Source: Magicicada septendecula
Taxonomy: Eukaryota > Arthropoda > Insecta > Hemiptera > Cicadidae
Direction: 5' to 3'
DNA: 64,000 nucleotides
NCBI GenBank assembly: GCA_034769895.1
Contig: CM068368.1
Coordinates: 338,977,076 to 339,041,075, forward strand
Part shown: positions 1-11,485 of the stretch, one piece after another
How positions within the stretch are numbered: the first letter of the stretch is position 1
Layout: every line of letters starts with the position of its first letter
The notes under the pieces: model-generated
What the model was told of the DNA's origin: nothing
Database searches by the model: none
Seen by the model: only the letters and a program-made list of their open reading frames with translations
Program-made: the position numbers and the translations under genes

Positions 1-384
1 CTTCCACATCTCCTCCTAAACCACTGGACCGATTTCAACCAAACTTGGCATAAATATTTTACGCAACGGGAGAACCAACATAGGATATGTGTTTTTTCGA
101 TATGATCCTTCGGGGGGTCCTTTTGGGGTCTTCCACATCTCCTCCTAAACCACTGGACCGATTTCAACCAAACTTGGCACAAATATTTTACGCAAAGGGA
201 GAACCAACATAGGATAGGTGTTTTTTCGATACGATCCTTTGGGGGGTTCTTTGGGGTCTTCCACATCTCCTCCTAAACCATTGGACCGATTTCAACCAAA
301 CTTGGCACAAATATTTTACGCAACGGGAGAACCAACATAGGACATTTTTTCGATACGATCCTCTGGGGGGTCCTTTGGGGTCTT
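1..384. repeat. Three tandem copies of a 128-bp repeat
   Basis: Units start at 1, 130 and 258, each opening with the same CTTCCACATCTCCTCC run and differing by a few substitutions and small indels. The third unit ends near 384. The array may continue to the left of the window. It has no coding potential. Its core (a stretch like ACCGATTTCAACCAAACTTGGC) resembles noncoding repeats I associate with arthropod Helitrons; that link is inference. Confidence 0.85.
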
Positions 385-1632
385 AAAAAACTATTAGATT
401 TGGTTACTATGGCAACCCAATAGAATAGATTCTGTTCTAAATATATTATCGCATTAAATTGAAGACCACGTGAACGAAGTCGTGGGCAACAGCTATTTAT
501 TTTTAAGAAACCTACTTTAATTGAACTTTATTAATTAAACTAACATTTTCATTACGTACAACGTGAAACTCCGTAGCGAAGCACGGGTATTCTGCTATAC
601 CATTCATCCGATTGCGATGAAATTTTGCACGCTGATAGCAGGTACCCAACGGAAAGTTTTCCACTTTATTTGATAACAATAGGTTAAAAAGAACCGAAGT
701 TATTGCAAAAAACGCATTTTTTTAAACGCTTCGATGGCGAATATTTGTATATGATTGTTGTGGTAACTGTAGAGTTGGTAAATTGCTAATGGTACATCTA
801 TATTAATAATATTCTTATATTGTAAGCTGTGAATATCCAAAAGCAATAGATCCATCATTCATGTTTCCTCGATACGTAAAATCAAAATTTGATAATTTAG
901 TAGATATTTACAAACATGCAGTAACACAATTAGATGAAATGTTTATTCGTATAGAATAATACAAATAGTGTATACATAAGTATATTGATATCAGTTAGTC
1001 CATTTGAATATTTACATTTTAGTAGGGATATGGAATTCTTATAAACAATACAATAATTAGTTGTTTGATTATATTGTAACATTGATTATAATTATAGTAC
1101 ACGTTGATTCTGACAAACCATACTCTTCGACATTTGAATATTCAGTAGGCCTATGTGCAGTAGGAATAATTAATTGTCGAGAATTATACTTAACCTACTT
1201 CATCGAGAATTATGCGATGAGCGTCAGTGATGTAGTATCAGTGCCTTTTTTCGTTAAAAACGTACCTAGAAATACGGTTTCTGAATTAGTACAACCATTT
1301 TACAATAGGTGGCGCGCGAGTGTACCACTTCTGAAACCCATTGTTTAGTTTAAAAGGTAAATATTCGTTTCAACAAATGAGTGTATTTCATATAGTTTAG
1401 CGGCAGTTCGTGTGTTTCCGGTGTATGAGTGCGCACGCTTGACAGAATTGAATTGAATCAAATACAAACAGCGACATTTCAGTTCGTAACATAACATAAC
1501 AAGTGGTGTTGATTGTGAAATTCCAATTGCCGGTCGACATTAGATAATAGATATCACATGGATTTTCTTTGCTTTTTCCAAGTGAATTTGTAATAGTCGT
1601 CACAAAGCATTACTTTCGCTCTCAAATCAATT
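385..1632. other. Noncoding DNA upstream of the Helitron gene
   Basis: No convincing gene. Two stretches, 472-495 and 571-598, resemble Helitron 3' ends: a short G/C-rich motif of the ACGAAG...GGG kind ending in GCTAT, where a canonical end would read CTAG. They may be remnants of older Helitron termini. The 95-residue open frame at 1061-1348 begins at a non-ATG codon, has no recognisable domain and is not called. Confidence 0.4.
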
Positions 1633-4600
1633 ATGCCACCCAAACGACAAGCGGTTGGTCGATCTACACCTCAAGCACGAAAGAAAAAGGCATCACGAGC
1701 TTCAGAAACAGACGAGCAACGGGATGCAAGACTGGAAACCGCTCGAGTACGCAATGCTCAAGCCTGTTCGTCTGAAACAGTCGAGCAACGGGATGCAAGA
1801 CTGGAAACCGCTCGAGTACGCAATGCTCAAGCCTGTTCGTCTGAAACAGTCGAGCAACGGAAAGCAAGACTGGAAACCGTTCGAGTACGCACTGCTCAAG
1901 CCCGTTCGTCTGAAACAGACGAGCAACGGGAAGCAAGACTGGAAACCGTTCGAGTACGCACTGCTCGATCCAGACGAACACTGCACGCTGATTTAAATCT
2001 TGGTGCATTCCATTACGATGCTAATTATGATTACAGTCTTCATCCAAGTGTGGTTATTGGAAAAATGGATAAATTATGCGTGTATTGCAGTGCCCTCAAA
2101 TTTAAGAATGAAACACCAGGAATGTGCTGCGCGGGTGGAAAAGTGAAATTGCCAGAATTACATTCACCACCCGAACCATTATCAACGTTGGTATCAGGTG
2201 ACACAAGCCAATCGAAACATTTCTTGGCAAACATACGGAAGTACAATTCTTCTTTCCAAATGACATCGTTCGGTGCAACAAATATCGTGCGCGAGAATTA
2301 CATGCCAACATTCAAAGTGCAAGGGCAAATTTATCATCGTGCAGGATCACTACTACCACTGTCGAACACAGATCACAAATTTCTTCAAATTTATTTCATG
2401 GGAAACACTGATGAACAAATCGATCAACGTTGTCGATTCAATACGGGCACTAAACGAGAAATTGTCGCTGCATTACAAACTTTATTCGATCAACACAACG
2501 AATTAATTCGATTGTTCAGAACTGCCCTTGAACAAATGCCAGCTGATGACTACAAAGTTGTAGTTAGAGCAGACAAAACACCTGTCGGCCAACACGAAAG
2601 ACAGTACAATGCACCAACAATTGATGAAGTGGCGATCATTATAGTTGGCGAAGAATTTAACTCGCGTGATATAATTCTTCATCGCAGAAATGGTGATGTT
2701 CAGCGAGTCTCAGAAACTCATCGCTCATACGACGGATTGCAATATCCGATTTTATTTTGGCAAGGAGATAATGGATATCATTTCAACATCAAATTGAGAA
2801 ATCCACAAACAGATGAGGAAACGAATAAGAAAGTCAGTGCCATGGATTACTATTCATATCGATTGATGATTCGTGAAAACGCTGAAAATCATATCTTGAA
2901 ATGTCGACAATTGTTCCATCAATACATTGTCGATATGTATGCGAAAATCGAAACCGAACGACTCCTCTACATTCGATTAAATCAAACCAAGTTGCGTTCC
3001 GAAGAGTACATTCATTTACGTGATGCAGTTGTTAATGATGGCAATGTGAATCCCAATAAATTGGGAAAAATGGTCATACTACCGGCCACATTTACAGGGA
3101 GTCCACGGCACATGCATGAATACGCACAAGATGCAATGACATATGTTCGCGCATATGGCCGCCCAGATTTGTTTATTACATTCACATGCAATCCTACGTG
3201 GGATGAAATAAAAGAACTTTTGTTAACTGGACAATCATCATCGGATCGTCATGATATTTCCGCGCGTGTGTTCAAACAAAAATTGAAATCTTTAATGGAT
3301 TTCATTGTCAAGCATCATGTTTTTGGAGAGATACGCTGTTGGATGTATTCCGTTGAATGGCAAAAAAGAGGATTGCCACATGCACACATTCTGATTTGGT
3401 TGATCGAAAAAGTCACACCAGATCAAATTGATCAAGTCATCTCAGCAGAAATACCAGATGTCGACATTGATCCAAACTTATTTGAAGTCGTCACCATAAA
3501 CGTGATTCATGGTCCATGTGGCTTACTCAACAACAATTCACCATGCATGTCTGATGGGAAATGCACGAAACGATACCCAAGAGACTTACTTGCCGAGACT
3601 ATCACTGGCAATGACGGATATCCACTCTATCGTCGACGATCAACTGAAGATGGCGGCAAATCCATCACTTTAAAAGTACGAAACAATGATGTTGAAGTCG
3701 ATAATCTTTGGGTTGTACCTTATTCACCGTTACTCTCGAAAACGTACAAAGCACACATCAATGTCGAGTATTGCAATTCGGTGAAATCGATCAAGTACAT
3801 TTGCAAATATGTCAACAAAGGAAGCGATATGGCAGTTTTTGGAGTGGGAAATGCAACTGCATCTATCAATGAAATCGACCAATATCAACTGGGACGCTAC
3901 ATTAGTAGCAATGAAGCAGTATGGCGCATTTTATCATTTCCAATCCATGAACGACATCCAACAGTTGTTCATTTGGCAGTGCACCTTGAAAATGGACAGC
4001 GTGTGTACTTCACAACAGAAAATGCACGTGCAAGAGCATTGTCACCACCGCCAACAACGTTAACTGCATTTTTCTCATTGTGCGGGGATGATATGTTTGC
4101 AAAGACGCTACTTTACTCTGAAGTGCCAACATACTACACATGGAATGCATCAGCGAAAAAGTTTCAACGTCGCAAACAAGGTAAAGCAGTTGAAGGACAT
4201 CCCAACTTATATTCGACTGACGCGTTAGGCCGCCTGTACACTGTTCACCCAAACAATGCAGAATGCTTTTACTTGCGATTACTGTTAATCAACATACGTG
4301 GACCGACATCCTTCCAAGAATTGAGAACAGTAAACGGTCAAGTATGTGCCACTTATCGTGAAGCTTGCCAAGAATTAAATCTTCTTGAAAACGATGCACA
4401 TTGGGACACTTCACTCGCTGACGCATCGAATACTGCTCAACCACAGCAAATACGCACGTTTTTTGCAATCATATTGATAACGTGCTTCCCATCCAATCCA
4501 AAAGATCTTTGGGAAAAGTACAAAGACTACATGAGTGAAGACATCCTACATCGTTTGCGTGCAACGAATCAAAATCCGGACATTCAATTCACACCAAACG

Positions 4601-5166
4601 TGTATAATGAGGCATTGGTTTCGATTGAGGACACATGTTTGGCAATCGCTAACAAAGCACTGGTACAATTGGGAATGGCTGCGCCGAATCGATCTGCAAA
4701 CGACCTTTTCGATCGTGATTTGCAACGAGAAAAACACTTTGATATCGACGAATTGGGTACATTTGTTCAAACGAATTTTCCGAAATTGGTTCCAGAACAA
4801 CGCATAGCGTATGACAGAATTATGCATGCAATTACAAGCCAAAGCGGGGGATTGTATTTCCTAGATGCGCCCGGAGGCATAGGCAAAACTTTTCTCATTT
4901 CACTTATTTTGGCAACCATACGATCACGAAAAAATATTGCACTGGCAATCGCATCATCTGGAATTGCGGCAACTCTTTTGGATGGTGGCCGAACAGCGCA
5001 TTCAGCACTGAAATTGCCGTTGAATATACAAATCACTGAGACACCCACATGCAATATCAAAAAAATTCTGGAATGGGTAAAGTACTCCAATCATGTCAAC
5101 TCATTATATGGGACGAATGTACTATGGCGCACAAAAAAGCATTGGAAGCACTTCATCGTACACTAA
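1633..5166 (+). CDS. Helitron Rep/helicase, N-terminal part (frameshifted near residue 1143)
   Basis: Replication initiator-helicase of a Helitron: the Rep part nicks and joins single-stranded DNA and the C-terminal PIF1-like SF1 helicase unwinds it. After a basic start there are four 23-residue repeats (about 23-114), then the Helitron-like N domain. The HUH motif is H583-A-H585 within a GLPHAHILIWL context. The two catalytic tyrosines are Y722 and Y726 (YICKY). The helicase Walker A is at 1080-1086 (PGGIGKT). Just after CNIKK the frame departs from the expected sequence and runs 29 unrelated residues to a stop, while the family sequence continues in the next frame from about 5066. The break coincides with a run of seven A at 5059-5065, so a one-base loss (or a sequencing error) is the likely cause. 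The ATG at 1633 gives a full-length N terminus. Confidence 0.9.
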   Translation: MPPKRQAVGRSTPQARKKKASRASETDEQRDARLETARVRNAQACSSETVEQRDARLETARVRNAQACSSETVEQRKARLETVRVRTAQARSSETDEQREARLETVRVRTARSRRTLHADLNLGAFHYDANYDYSLHPSVVIGKMDKLCVYCSALKFKNETPGMCCAGGKVKLPELHSPPEPLSTLVSGDTSQSKHFLANIRKYNSSFQMTSFGATNIVRENYMPTFKVQGQIYHRAGSLLPLSNTDHKFLQIYFMGNTDEQIDQRCRFNTGTKREIVAALQTLFDQHNELIRLFRTALEQMPADDYKVVVRADKTPVGQHERQYNAPTIDEVAIIIVGEEFNSRDIILHRRNGDVQRVSETHRSYDGLQYPILFWQGDNGYHFNIKLRNPQTDEETNKKVSAMDYYSYRLMIRENAENHILKCRQLFHQYIVDMYAKIETERLLYIRLNQTKLRSEEYIHLRDAVVNDGNVNPNKLGKMVILPATFTGSPRHMHEYAQDAMTYVRAYGRPDLFITFTCNPTWDEIKELLLTGQSSSDRHDISARVFKQKLKSLMDFIVKHHVFGEIRCWMYSVEWQKRGLPHAHILIWLIEKVTPDQIDQVISAEIPDVDIDPNLFEVVTINVIHGPCGLLNNNSPCMSDGKCTKRYPRDLLAETITGNDGYPLYRRRSTEDGGKSITLKVRNNDVEVDNLWVVPYSPLLSKTYKAHINVEYCNSVKSIKYICKYVNKGSDMAVFGVGNATASINEIDQYQLGRYISSNEAVWRILSFPIHERHPTVVHLAVHLENGQRVYFTTENARARALSPPPTTLTAFFSLCGDDMFAKTLLYSEVPTYYTWNASAKKFQRRKQGKAVEGHPNLYSTDALGRLYTVHPNNAECFYLRLLLINIRGPTSFQELRTVNGQVCATYREACQELNLLENDAHWDTSLADASNTAQPQQIRTFFAIILITCFPSNPKDLWEKYKDYMSEDILHRLRATNQNPDIQFTPNVYNEALVSIEDTCLAIANKALVQLGMAAPNRSANDLFDRDLQREKHFDIDELGTFVQTNFPKLVPEQRIAYDRIMHAITSQSGGLYFLDAPGGIGKTFLISLILATIRSRKNIALAIASSGIAATLLDGGRTAHSALKLPLNIQITETPTCNIKKILEWVKYSNHVNSLYGTNVLWRTKKHWKHFIVH
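1699..1974 (+). repeat. Four in-frame 69-bp repeats in the Helitron gene
   Basis: Four tandem copies of a 69-bp unit code for a 23-residue repeat of the form SETxEQRxARLETxRVRxAQA. The charged, helical pattern suggests a coiled or nucleic-acid-binding N-terminal extension. The copies are nearly identical at the DNA level, so they arose or were homogenised recently compared with the rest of the gene. Confidence 0.9.
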
Positions 5167-6158
5167 AAGATTTGAGAGGAAATGAACAGCTCTTCGGTGG
5201 CGCACTCATTTTATTGTCTGGTGATTTTCGACAAATTCTACCAGTTATACCACGTTCAACACACACTGATGAACTTAATGCATGTCTCAAATCATCAGTT
5301 TTATGGCGACACGTACAGAAATTGACTTTGAAGACCAATATGCGTGTACAGCTACAACATGATGCATCCGCTGAACGTTTCGCAAAACAATTGTTGGATA
5401 TTGGGAATGGGAAAATGGCAATCGATGAATCCACACAATGTATCACATTGCCAACAAACTTCTGTAAAATCACAGCAACCACAGACGAATTGATTCACAA
5501 AGTTTTCCCAAATATCGCACAGAATTACAAAAATCATCAGTGGCTCAGTGCACGTGCTATATTAGCAGCCAAAAACAACGATGTCAATGCCATCAATTTC
5601 AGCATTCAAAACGAAATACCAGGCGAAGCGACAACGTATAAGTCCATCGATACTGTAATGAATCAAGACGAAGTTGTCAATTATCCAACTGAATTCTTGA
5701 ATTCACTTGATTTGCCAGGCATGCCGCCGCACGTTTTAACATTGAAAATTGGCGTGCCTATCATTCTTCTCCGAAACATCAATCCACCACGACTTTGCAA
5801 CGGTACCAGGCTTTCAGTGAAACAGATGATGAACAATATCATCGAAGCTACAATTTTAAATGGAAAATTTAAAGGAGAAGATGTAGGCCTACTGTTGCCA
5901 CGCATCCCAATGATTCCGACAGATATGCCATTCGAGTTCAAACGTTTGCAGTTTCCGGTGCGACTCGCATTTGCAATGACCATCAACAAAGCACAGGGAC
6001 AATCGCTACAAGTGTGTGGACTAAATTTGAAAAAGCCATGCTTCTCACATGGACAGCTGTATGTGGCCTGCTCACGCGTCGGAAAACCTTCGGATTTATT
6101 CATGTACGCACCAGACGGAAAAACAAAAAATATTGTGTATCCAAAAGCACTTCAATAA
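5049..6158 (+). CDS. Helitron PIF1-like helicase, C-terminal part
   Basis: Continuation of the Helitron Rep/helicase in the second reading frame. Real homology starts near 5066, within this 369-residue frame. It carries the Walker B region (LIIWDECTMAHKKALEALHR), then further SF1 motifs: GGALILLSGDFRQILPV, AFAMTINKAQGQSLQ (motif V) and YVACSRVGKP (motif VI). It ends in YAPDGKTKNIVYPKALQ, a typical Helitron C terminus, 64 bases before the transposon end. The frame shows no other break. With the upstream part the protein would be roughly 1500 residues, a normal size for an animal Helitron. Without repair of the frameshift it cannot act as one polypeptide. Confidence 0.88.
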   Translation: MQYQKNSGMGKVLQSCQLIIWDECTMAHKKALEALHRTLKDLRGNEQLFGGALILLSGDFRQILPVIPRSTHTDELNACLKSSVLWRHVQKLTLKTNMRVQLQHDASAERFAKQLLDIGNGKMAIDESTQCITLPTNFCKITATTDELIHKVFPNIAQNYKNHQWLSARAILAAKNNDVNAINFSIQNEIPGEATTYKSIDTVMNQDEVVNYPTEFLNSLDLPGMPPHVLTLKIGVPIILLRNINPPRLCNGTRLSVKQMMNNIIEATILNGKFKGEDVGLLLPRIPMIPTDMPFEFKRLQFPVRLAFAMTINKAQGQSLQVCGLNLKKPCFSHGQLYVACSRVGKPSDLFMYAPDGKTKNIVYPKALQ

Positions 6159-6190
6159 ACAGAATTAAAACACAAACACTTTCTTTCTTT

Positions 6191-6225
6191 GAGTGGCATT
6201 GCAACGCATGCCGGGTACTCGCTAG
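6191..6225 (+). other. Helitron 3' terminus: hairpin plus CTAG
   Basis: A five-base-pair stem (GGCAT 6195-6199 with ATGCC 6208-6212) encloses an eight-base loop. It is followed by GGGTACTCG and the terminal CTAG at 6222-6225, next to a T. A hairpin about ten bases before CTRR is the known Helitron 3' signal; this stem is shorter than average. Confidence 0.7.
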
Positions 6226-9200
6226 TAGTTTATAAACCATTGTACGTTTTGCATTTTACGTACTTGATTGAATAAAAAACGAATTTTTTTTAACTTGACC
6301 GTAATTTATTTAACGTCCAATTAATCACATAGTTGCTGAACTAAATAGTTCTCTTTGTCGGTCAGTTTAATTAACGAATAATTCGGTAATACTTGTTATA
6401 CTGTATCTCTTCCCCCCCCACACACACACACACAGAGCCAACTCTCACAATAGTCACACTTGTAGCATTTTACTGTTTCACAGAGCTTAGCCAGGTGGTT
6501 GTTCCGTCTTACAAAAGGTCGTGGTCTAGACAGAACTACACTAGCTCTCCCGTCTACGTGTCGGTGTGCTCTGTTATGTTGAGCAATCTGACAATCCCTT
6601 CGGCGGACTGGTTCGGCGGGTAAAGGAAAGAGAGAGTCCTGCCGAGGCAACCTGGAGACAACCTGTGTTCTATTCTGAAATATAACACCAGGATACGCAT
6701 CTTATATGGAGGAAGAGGCGCTTTTAGTTGGCCAACGGCTGCACGTATGAGCTGAGTAGAATCTGAGCACATCAGCGCTTGTTGGTCAAGTTGAAAACAA
6801 CTGTGTAGGGGAAGAACAATACGAAAAAAAGTTTCTGGCCCTCTAAGTTCGTGGCCTGGTGATAGTTTAACGACCCCCACACCTGCAAAAACAAAAACGT
6901 TTAGAATTCTTCTGAAAGCCTCTAACGTCAGGAAGGATTTACAGGAGATAACTGGAGGCATTTACGGATAGAGACGGATTGTCTATCCGTCCAGACGAGG
7001 ACTGGAGAAGGCTGCAGGCTGCAAACCATTAGATGAAGAAGACAAAGGAGATGAAACAGAATCTTCGAGATAATCTACCTTCTTTGTTTAGATACTATGC
7101 AGTTATTTTATTTTATTTTCCTAATTTTATATCATCATCATGAACATCACCGCTCGGAGATTTTTCTGTCTACTGCTTTCAGTAGCGATTACTCTTATCG
7201 CTAGCGATTACTCTTTTGTTACAACCTATTATTTCAGCTAGCTGTATTTTAACAGCTAACAGAACCATTAGCTGTATCGCAAATACAGTTGCAGGTTCAA
7301 GAACTCAAGGTAGAGCGCGATTGAAATGTGGTCTGTCAACGGGAGTGAATTACGGGAGTAACACTTTTTATTGGCTTTCTATTCCTGATCTGCTGTCTTT
7401 TTCATATCTACACACAATGGTGTTTCATCTCTGTTTTGGTGAGCGGTTTCAAATATACGAGTACTTTTGAGGCCAGGTTCACATTCACAAAAAGTGATCC
7501 GGTAAAATAGTTTTATACGAAATAACAGCTAATAAACTAGATATTGGATTTAGTGTACAAGGCGAAACATATTTTTTTATTTTTTGCGTTTTTATTAGTA
7601 CTCGTCTATCTATGGTCTAGCTACATCACAAGGGCTCACGTGACTATATTGTAACTTACGTTTAACATTTTGTATATGTGTTCATATGCCGAGGGTGTCA
7701 TTACAGAATAGCGGGATATTTATCATCCACTCCGGTAGTTCCAAGATTAATGAAAGTTTTTATAAATTCTTTCATATTTCATGAAATCGACGGTAAGGTA
7801 GAAGTTAATAGGTAGAAGTTAGTGACATTACAAAAAAAATTTCTTATTTTAACAGCGAAAAAGAAATGCCAGGTGATAGAAATATAGAAATTTTCTTTTT
7901 ATTGTAAGAGAAAATATGGAAAGAGAAGAGTCACTGGTGAAAGGATTAAGTAGGCCGACTGTCAAGCTAGAGAGACGATGTCATATGTCCGGTGAATGTT
8001 TCAAGCGACAGATGATTTACTACATAGTCACAGTCAGTCACCGAATAGGAAAAAGGAAGAGAAGTACATTGTCGAGAGACTGGCAGGGATTGTACAGCTG
8101 ACTGGGTTCATACTTATACCAGTAGCCATATGCCGTCAGTCGCTACTTGTATCCACGTGCAGAAGGTGAAACCATTACTAAGACAATAATATGAAACAAC
8201 CATCGTAGTGTATAACTTATTAGTAATCACTTACTAGTGTTACTTATCTAAGTTTTTTAGTAAATCATAAATTCTATTCATTTTCTTTTATTAATCTTAT
8301 TTTCTTACATTTTCGTCTTTTGTTTCCTTTTCTTCGCCCTCTCCTACTATTCTTCTCCTTGCCTTTTCTACTTTTCTCTAGCCTTCGTCGACATCCACTT
8401 TTTCTTTTTTCTTCATCATTTCCTCCGTCTTCTTTAACTTCTTCTATTCTCTGAGAAGGCGATTAGGCAACTACTTTATGCACGTGTTCCATGCAGTACT
8501 TCACACCTTACAGCTATAATATTTTAGATATTCTTTTTTTACAAATCTTCCGTCTCGCATTGTTAATCGGAAACAAAACTAATTAGTTTTCGTAAAAACG
8601 ATTCATAGGAACACAGTAAAATTAAATGTGTTTTAATTTGTATAATCATCATCATTTTAATTTGTTTAACTTATTTTAATTTGTATTTTGTCTTCTGACT
8701 CAGGTCAGAAGACACAGAGTTTCTATACTGCTTAGTACAGAAAACCATTATATGGAAACAGAATGTAATTGTGAAACGCTTTGTCCCAAAAAAAAAAATT
8801 ATTTACACCCCCTTTTTCTAATCTCAAAAATTTTTTTTTCTGGGAAGGCGTCACTTAATATTTAAGACTAGACGCGTGGCCTAGATGGAAATAAAATGTG
8901 CTGAGCCCCATCGTGACAGGTCTCGCAAGAAAACACTTGATTAACAGCAACAAGATTTTATTTATGCTTCTTGATTTCGAAACAATTCCTTTTACAATTA
9001 CATTCTTTGGTTTGAGTCTTTCTTAATGCTTAACATCAATTTAAATATTTCTTTAAAGCACCATGGTGATTGGATTGCAACAATAATCCTTCCAAAATAT
9101 CTCTAACGATTAAATAATGACATACCAAACTACTAAACACAGAGTATTTTACTTTCAAAAGATTTTTTTCATTTGCACTCATAATGGTTGAACAATTAAT

Positions 9201-11049
9201 CAACATGAGATAATTATAAGTACTTAAAGATGACAATCCATTATCCGTAGATAATAATTAAAATTAAAAAAAATAATTACCGTACTTAAGGGTGTTCAAA
9301 TACCTTCATCTACCCGTCCCCAGCACTCGGATTAATAACACGAGGGGAAAATAACATTAAAACCGAAACTAGTGTTCACATTAAACAGCAGTTGAAGTTT
9401 GTTAATTAATTATTAAAAATTTGTTGTTTATTTTTTTTAATTAATTATTAAAAATTTGTTGTTTTTATTGTATATTGAATAGTCAAGCAGAACCAGATAA
9501 TAATTAATTAATTCCAAAAGGAGTTTCAATTTAGAATGAAATGAACCGGAAAAGTTTAACGCGCAAGATCACGATCACAAGTCACATGACAGGTAGATAC
9601 AAGTACGCCCGGGTATTACATTTTCTCAAAGTCTGGTTTTTATAAATTGAGTTTTGAAATTGGTTTTCTTTTGCAGAAATTAGAATTAAATATTCACATT
9701 ATAACAATGGTAACCCTTGACATCATGCAAGATTAATACACAAATACTTATAACATATTCATTACACAGTCATCACTATGCACACTTTAGCATGTCTTCA
9801 CAAAACATGTTCAAATAATGTTAACTCGGAGCATGAGTCTAATTTCTAGAACTGAGTTTCTCTGTGTGTGTTACCCGGTAACCAGCGGAGTATTTCGTGT
9901 CTGATGTATATATAATAAAAAGGAAAGTTCCCACCTGATCTTTCAGATTACATTAAAGAGGTTCCTGCATTTCAAGTTGGGTGCGAAGAATGATGTCGCA
10001 TGGCGTGACGGCGTTGGGGCTCCTTACGCACGCTCTGCGGATGGGAGAAGATGTTGAGTATCCATCTCGTCGACCCCTTTCCTCCTGACTAAAGCGGGGA
10101 AACCTGAAGCTCTTTATCGAATTATAGGCTCATAGTAGACAATCACGGTACACCGTCACGATGCAGACAGCACAAAATTGAAAGAGAAAGAGAGGCGAGA
10201 GTAGACACTGCGTGAACTTATAAAACTTAAAACGCTGCTGTATAAATCTCGTTGTCAAAGCATAAACGCCACTGCCAATCAAATGACGTCACCGATCAAG
10301 GTCGCGGCGGCCGACTAATTCTAGATATCGAAGGCGGACATTGTAACATGCAGCGATAACGCACCGAACGTACGGAAATACAATTAAACTGACCGTGGTG
10401 TTTACCTTTTAATATAACCACGGCACAATTAAACCACTGCCAAAAAGGTATAATATTTAAAAAGGTATAATATTTAAAAATGCGTATATAGAAATCAAGC
10501 CTTTCGTAGGTATTAAATTTGTTAGTGCCCTTCGTCTTCTATGTACTAGTCGTTTATCTTGATCTCTCACCTAACAATCTGAGAGTCTTCAGTTCCTCTC
10601 CTCTAACCACAAAACACAAAACCCAAGCTTTTTTTTAACTCTGGTAGTTTTTTTTTCATGGACACAATCGTGGGCATTTACAAATAGAAGTAGAGGTGTG
10701 TATTATTTAAGGCGTGTGTTCTTCTTTATTAGTACTTATTTTGATGTCTCAGATGGTGGCAAAGTATTTTATAAATGTTAAATGAATAAGTAAAATAAAT
10801 TTCAAGAATTAGACATCGATGAGACAAAAGTCTCCATTGCAGAAACGTGCTTGGAACAGACACTTCTGTATCTCAGATTCAAATTACATCAGATTGGTCT
10901 AACAGCTTGGCTATTTACTCCAGTATAAAGGTGTCAAATAGGGATGACAAACAACCATGATTAATAAAGGTACAATGAAATTAACGGTATTTAGAAATCA
11001 ACAGAAATGTAGTAAATTCTGTAATGACAGAAGGTACAAATTACAAATG
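6226..11049. other. Noncoding DNA, no gene recognised
   Basis: AT-rich sequence without a convincing coding frame. Small items seen: a C/CA microsatellite (6412-6434), a 9-bp perfect hairpin (6964-6972 with 6982-6990), a tandem duplication of about 40 bp (9401-9468) and an 18-bp duplication near 10446-10480. A G+C-richer patch at 9950-10370 holds a CCAAT box and a palindromic TGACGTCA. The 135-residue frame at 6554-6961 on the minus strand has no recognisable domain. Confidence 0.5.
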
Positions 11050-11051
11050 TA

Positions 11052-11080
11052 CAGGGTGGTCGCGCACAGAATTCTCACGC
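11052..11080 (+). repeat. Left terminal inverted repeat of the outer transposon
   Basis: Begins CAGGGTGGTCGCGC and ends CTCACGC, preceded by TA. Reverse-complement partner of 36601-36629, with three mismatches clustered at positions 4-6. Confidence 0.75.
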
Positions 11081-11485
11081 GGGTAAAGCGGAAGTGGTGT
11101 GACGTAAATAAACTACTTTCTAACCTGCAAACATTAGTCTGCTTAACTTTGTTCCCTAATAGTTCGTTATACTAACGTCTGCTATTTTGTCGTCACAATA
11201 AATGTGAAGTGATCGTATTTGTTTTGAAGTATAAAAATTAGTTTAGCAAATAATTAAGTTTTTTTAATAAATATAAGTGAACGCTAAACTTGTGAGTTAT
11301 TAATGCAAACTAGAACATCATTAGTACAAAAATAATACAGTTCTGTGTGTGCTTATTATACACGATGTTTACACTTGATTTTGCATGACTTTCTAAAACG
11401 TCCCCTTTATCAGTAACAAAATTTATCAGAAAACATGCTACTCAAATTGTAATTGTAATTATTGAACAAACTTCAAGTTATATAT
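11081..11485. other. Transposon subterminal noncoding DNA, then gypsy target site
   Basis: AT-rich, no gene. It is inferred to be the 3' untranslated side of the outer transposon. It ends in TTATATAT directly before the gypsy LTR, matching the AT repeat on the other side at 28908, so the target duplication was some form of ATAT. Confidence 0.5.

Larger units (their letters stand above)
1..6225 (+). mobile_element. Helitron (autonomous type, frameshifted), left end not located
   Basis: A rolling-circle DNA transposon. The body encodes a Rep (HUH, two-tyrosine) plus PIF1-type helicase protein, which is diagnostic for Helitrons. The right end is visible: a short stem-loop at 6195-6212, then nine bases, then CTAG at 6222-6225 followed by T, as expected for insertion between A and T. 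Helitrons have no inverted repeats or target duplication, so the left end (a TC preceded by A) cannot be fixed. The 128-bp tandem repeats at the window start resemble Helitron noncoding DNA and are tentatively included; the true start may lie before base 1 or after about 600. Confidence 0.8.

Noticed and set aside
1061..1348. 95-codon frame before the Helitron gene
   Set aside because: Non-ATG start, no recognisable domain, located in Helitron-associated noncoding DNA.
6554..6961. 135-codon minus-strand frame in the noncoding region after the Helitron
   Set aside because: No domain or splice support recognised; could be part of an unidentified repeat but cannot be claimed.
7290..7320. tRNA/SINE box B look-alike GGTTCAAGAACTC
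   Set aside because: The invariant box B bases do not fit, no box A lies at the right distance and no cloverleaf could be drawn.
10957..11175. 72-codon frame on the plus strand
   Set aside because: It runs through the transposon terminal inverted repeat at 11052-11080 and has no domain.
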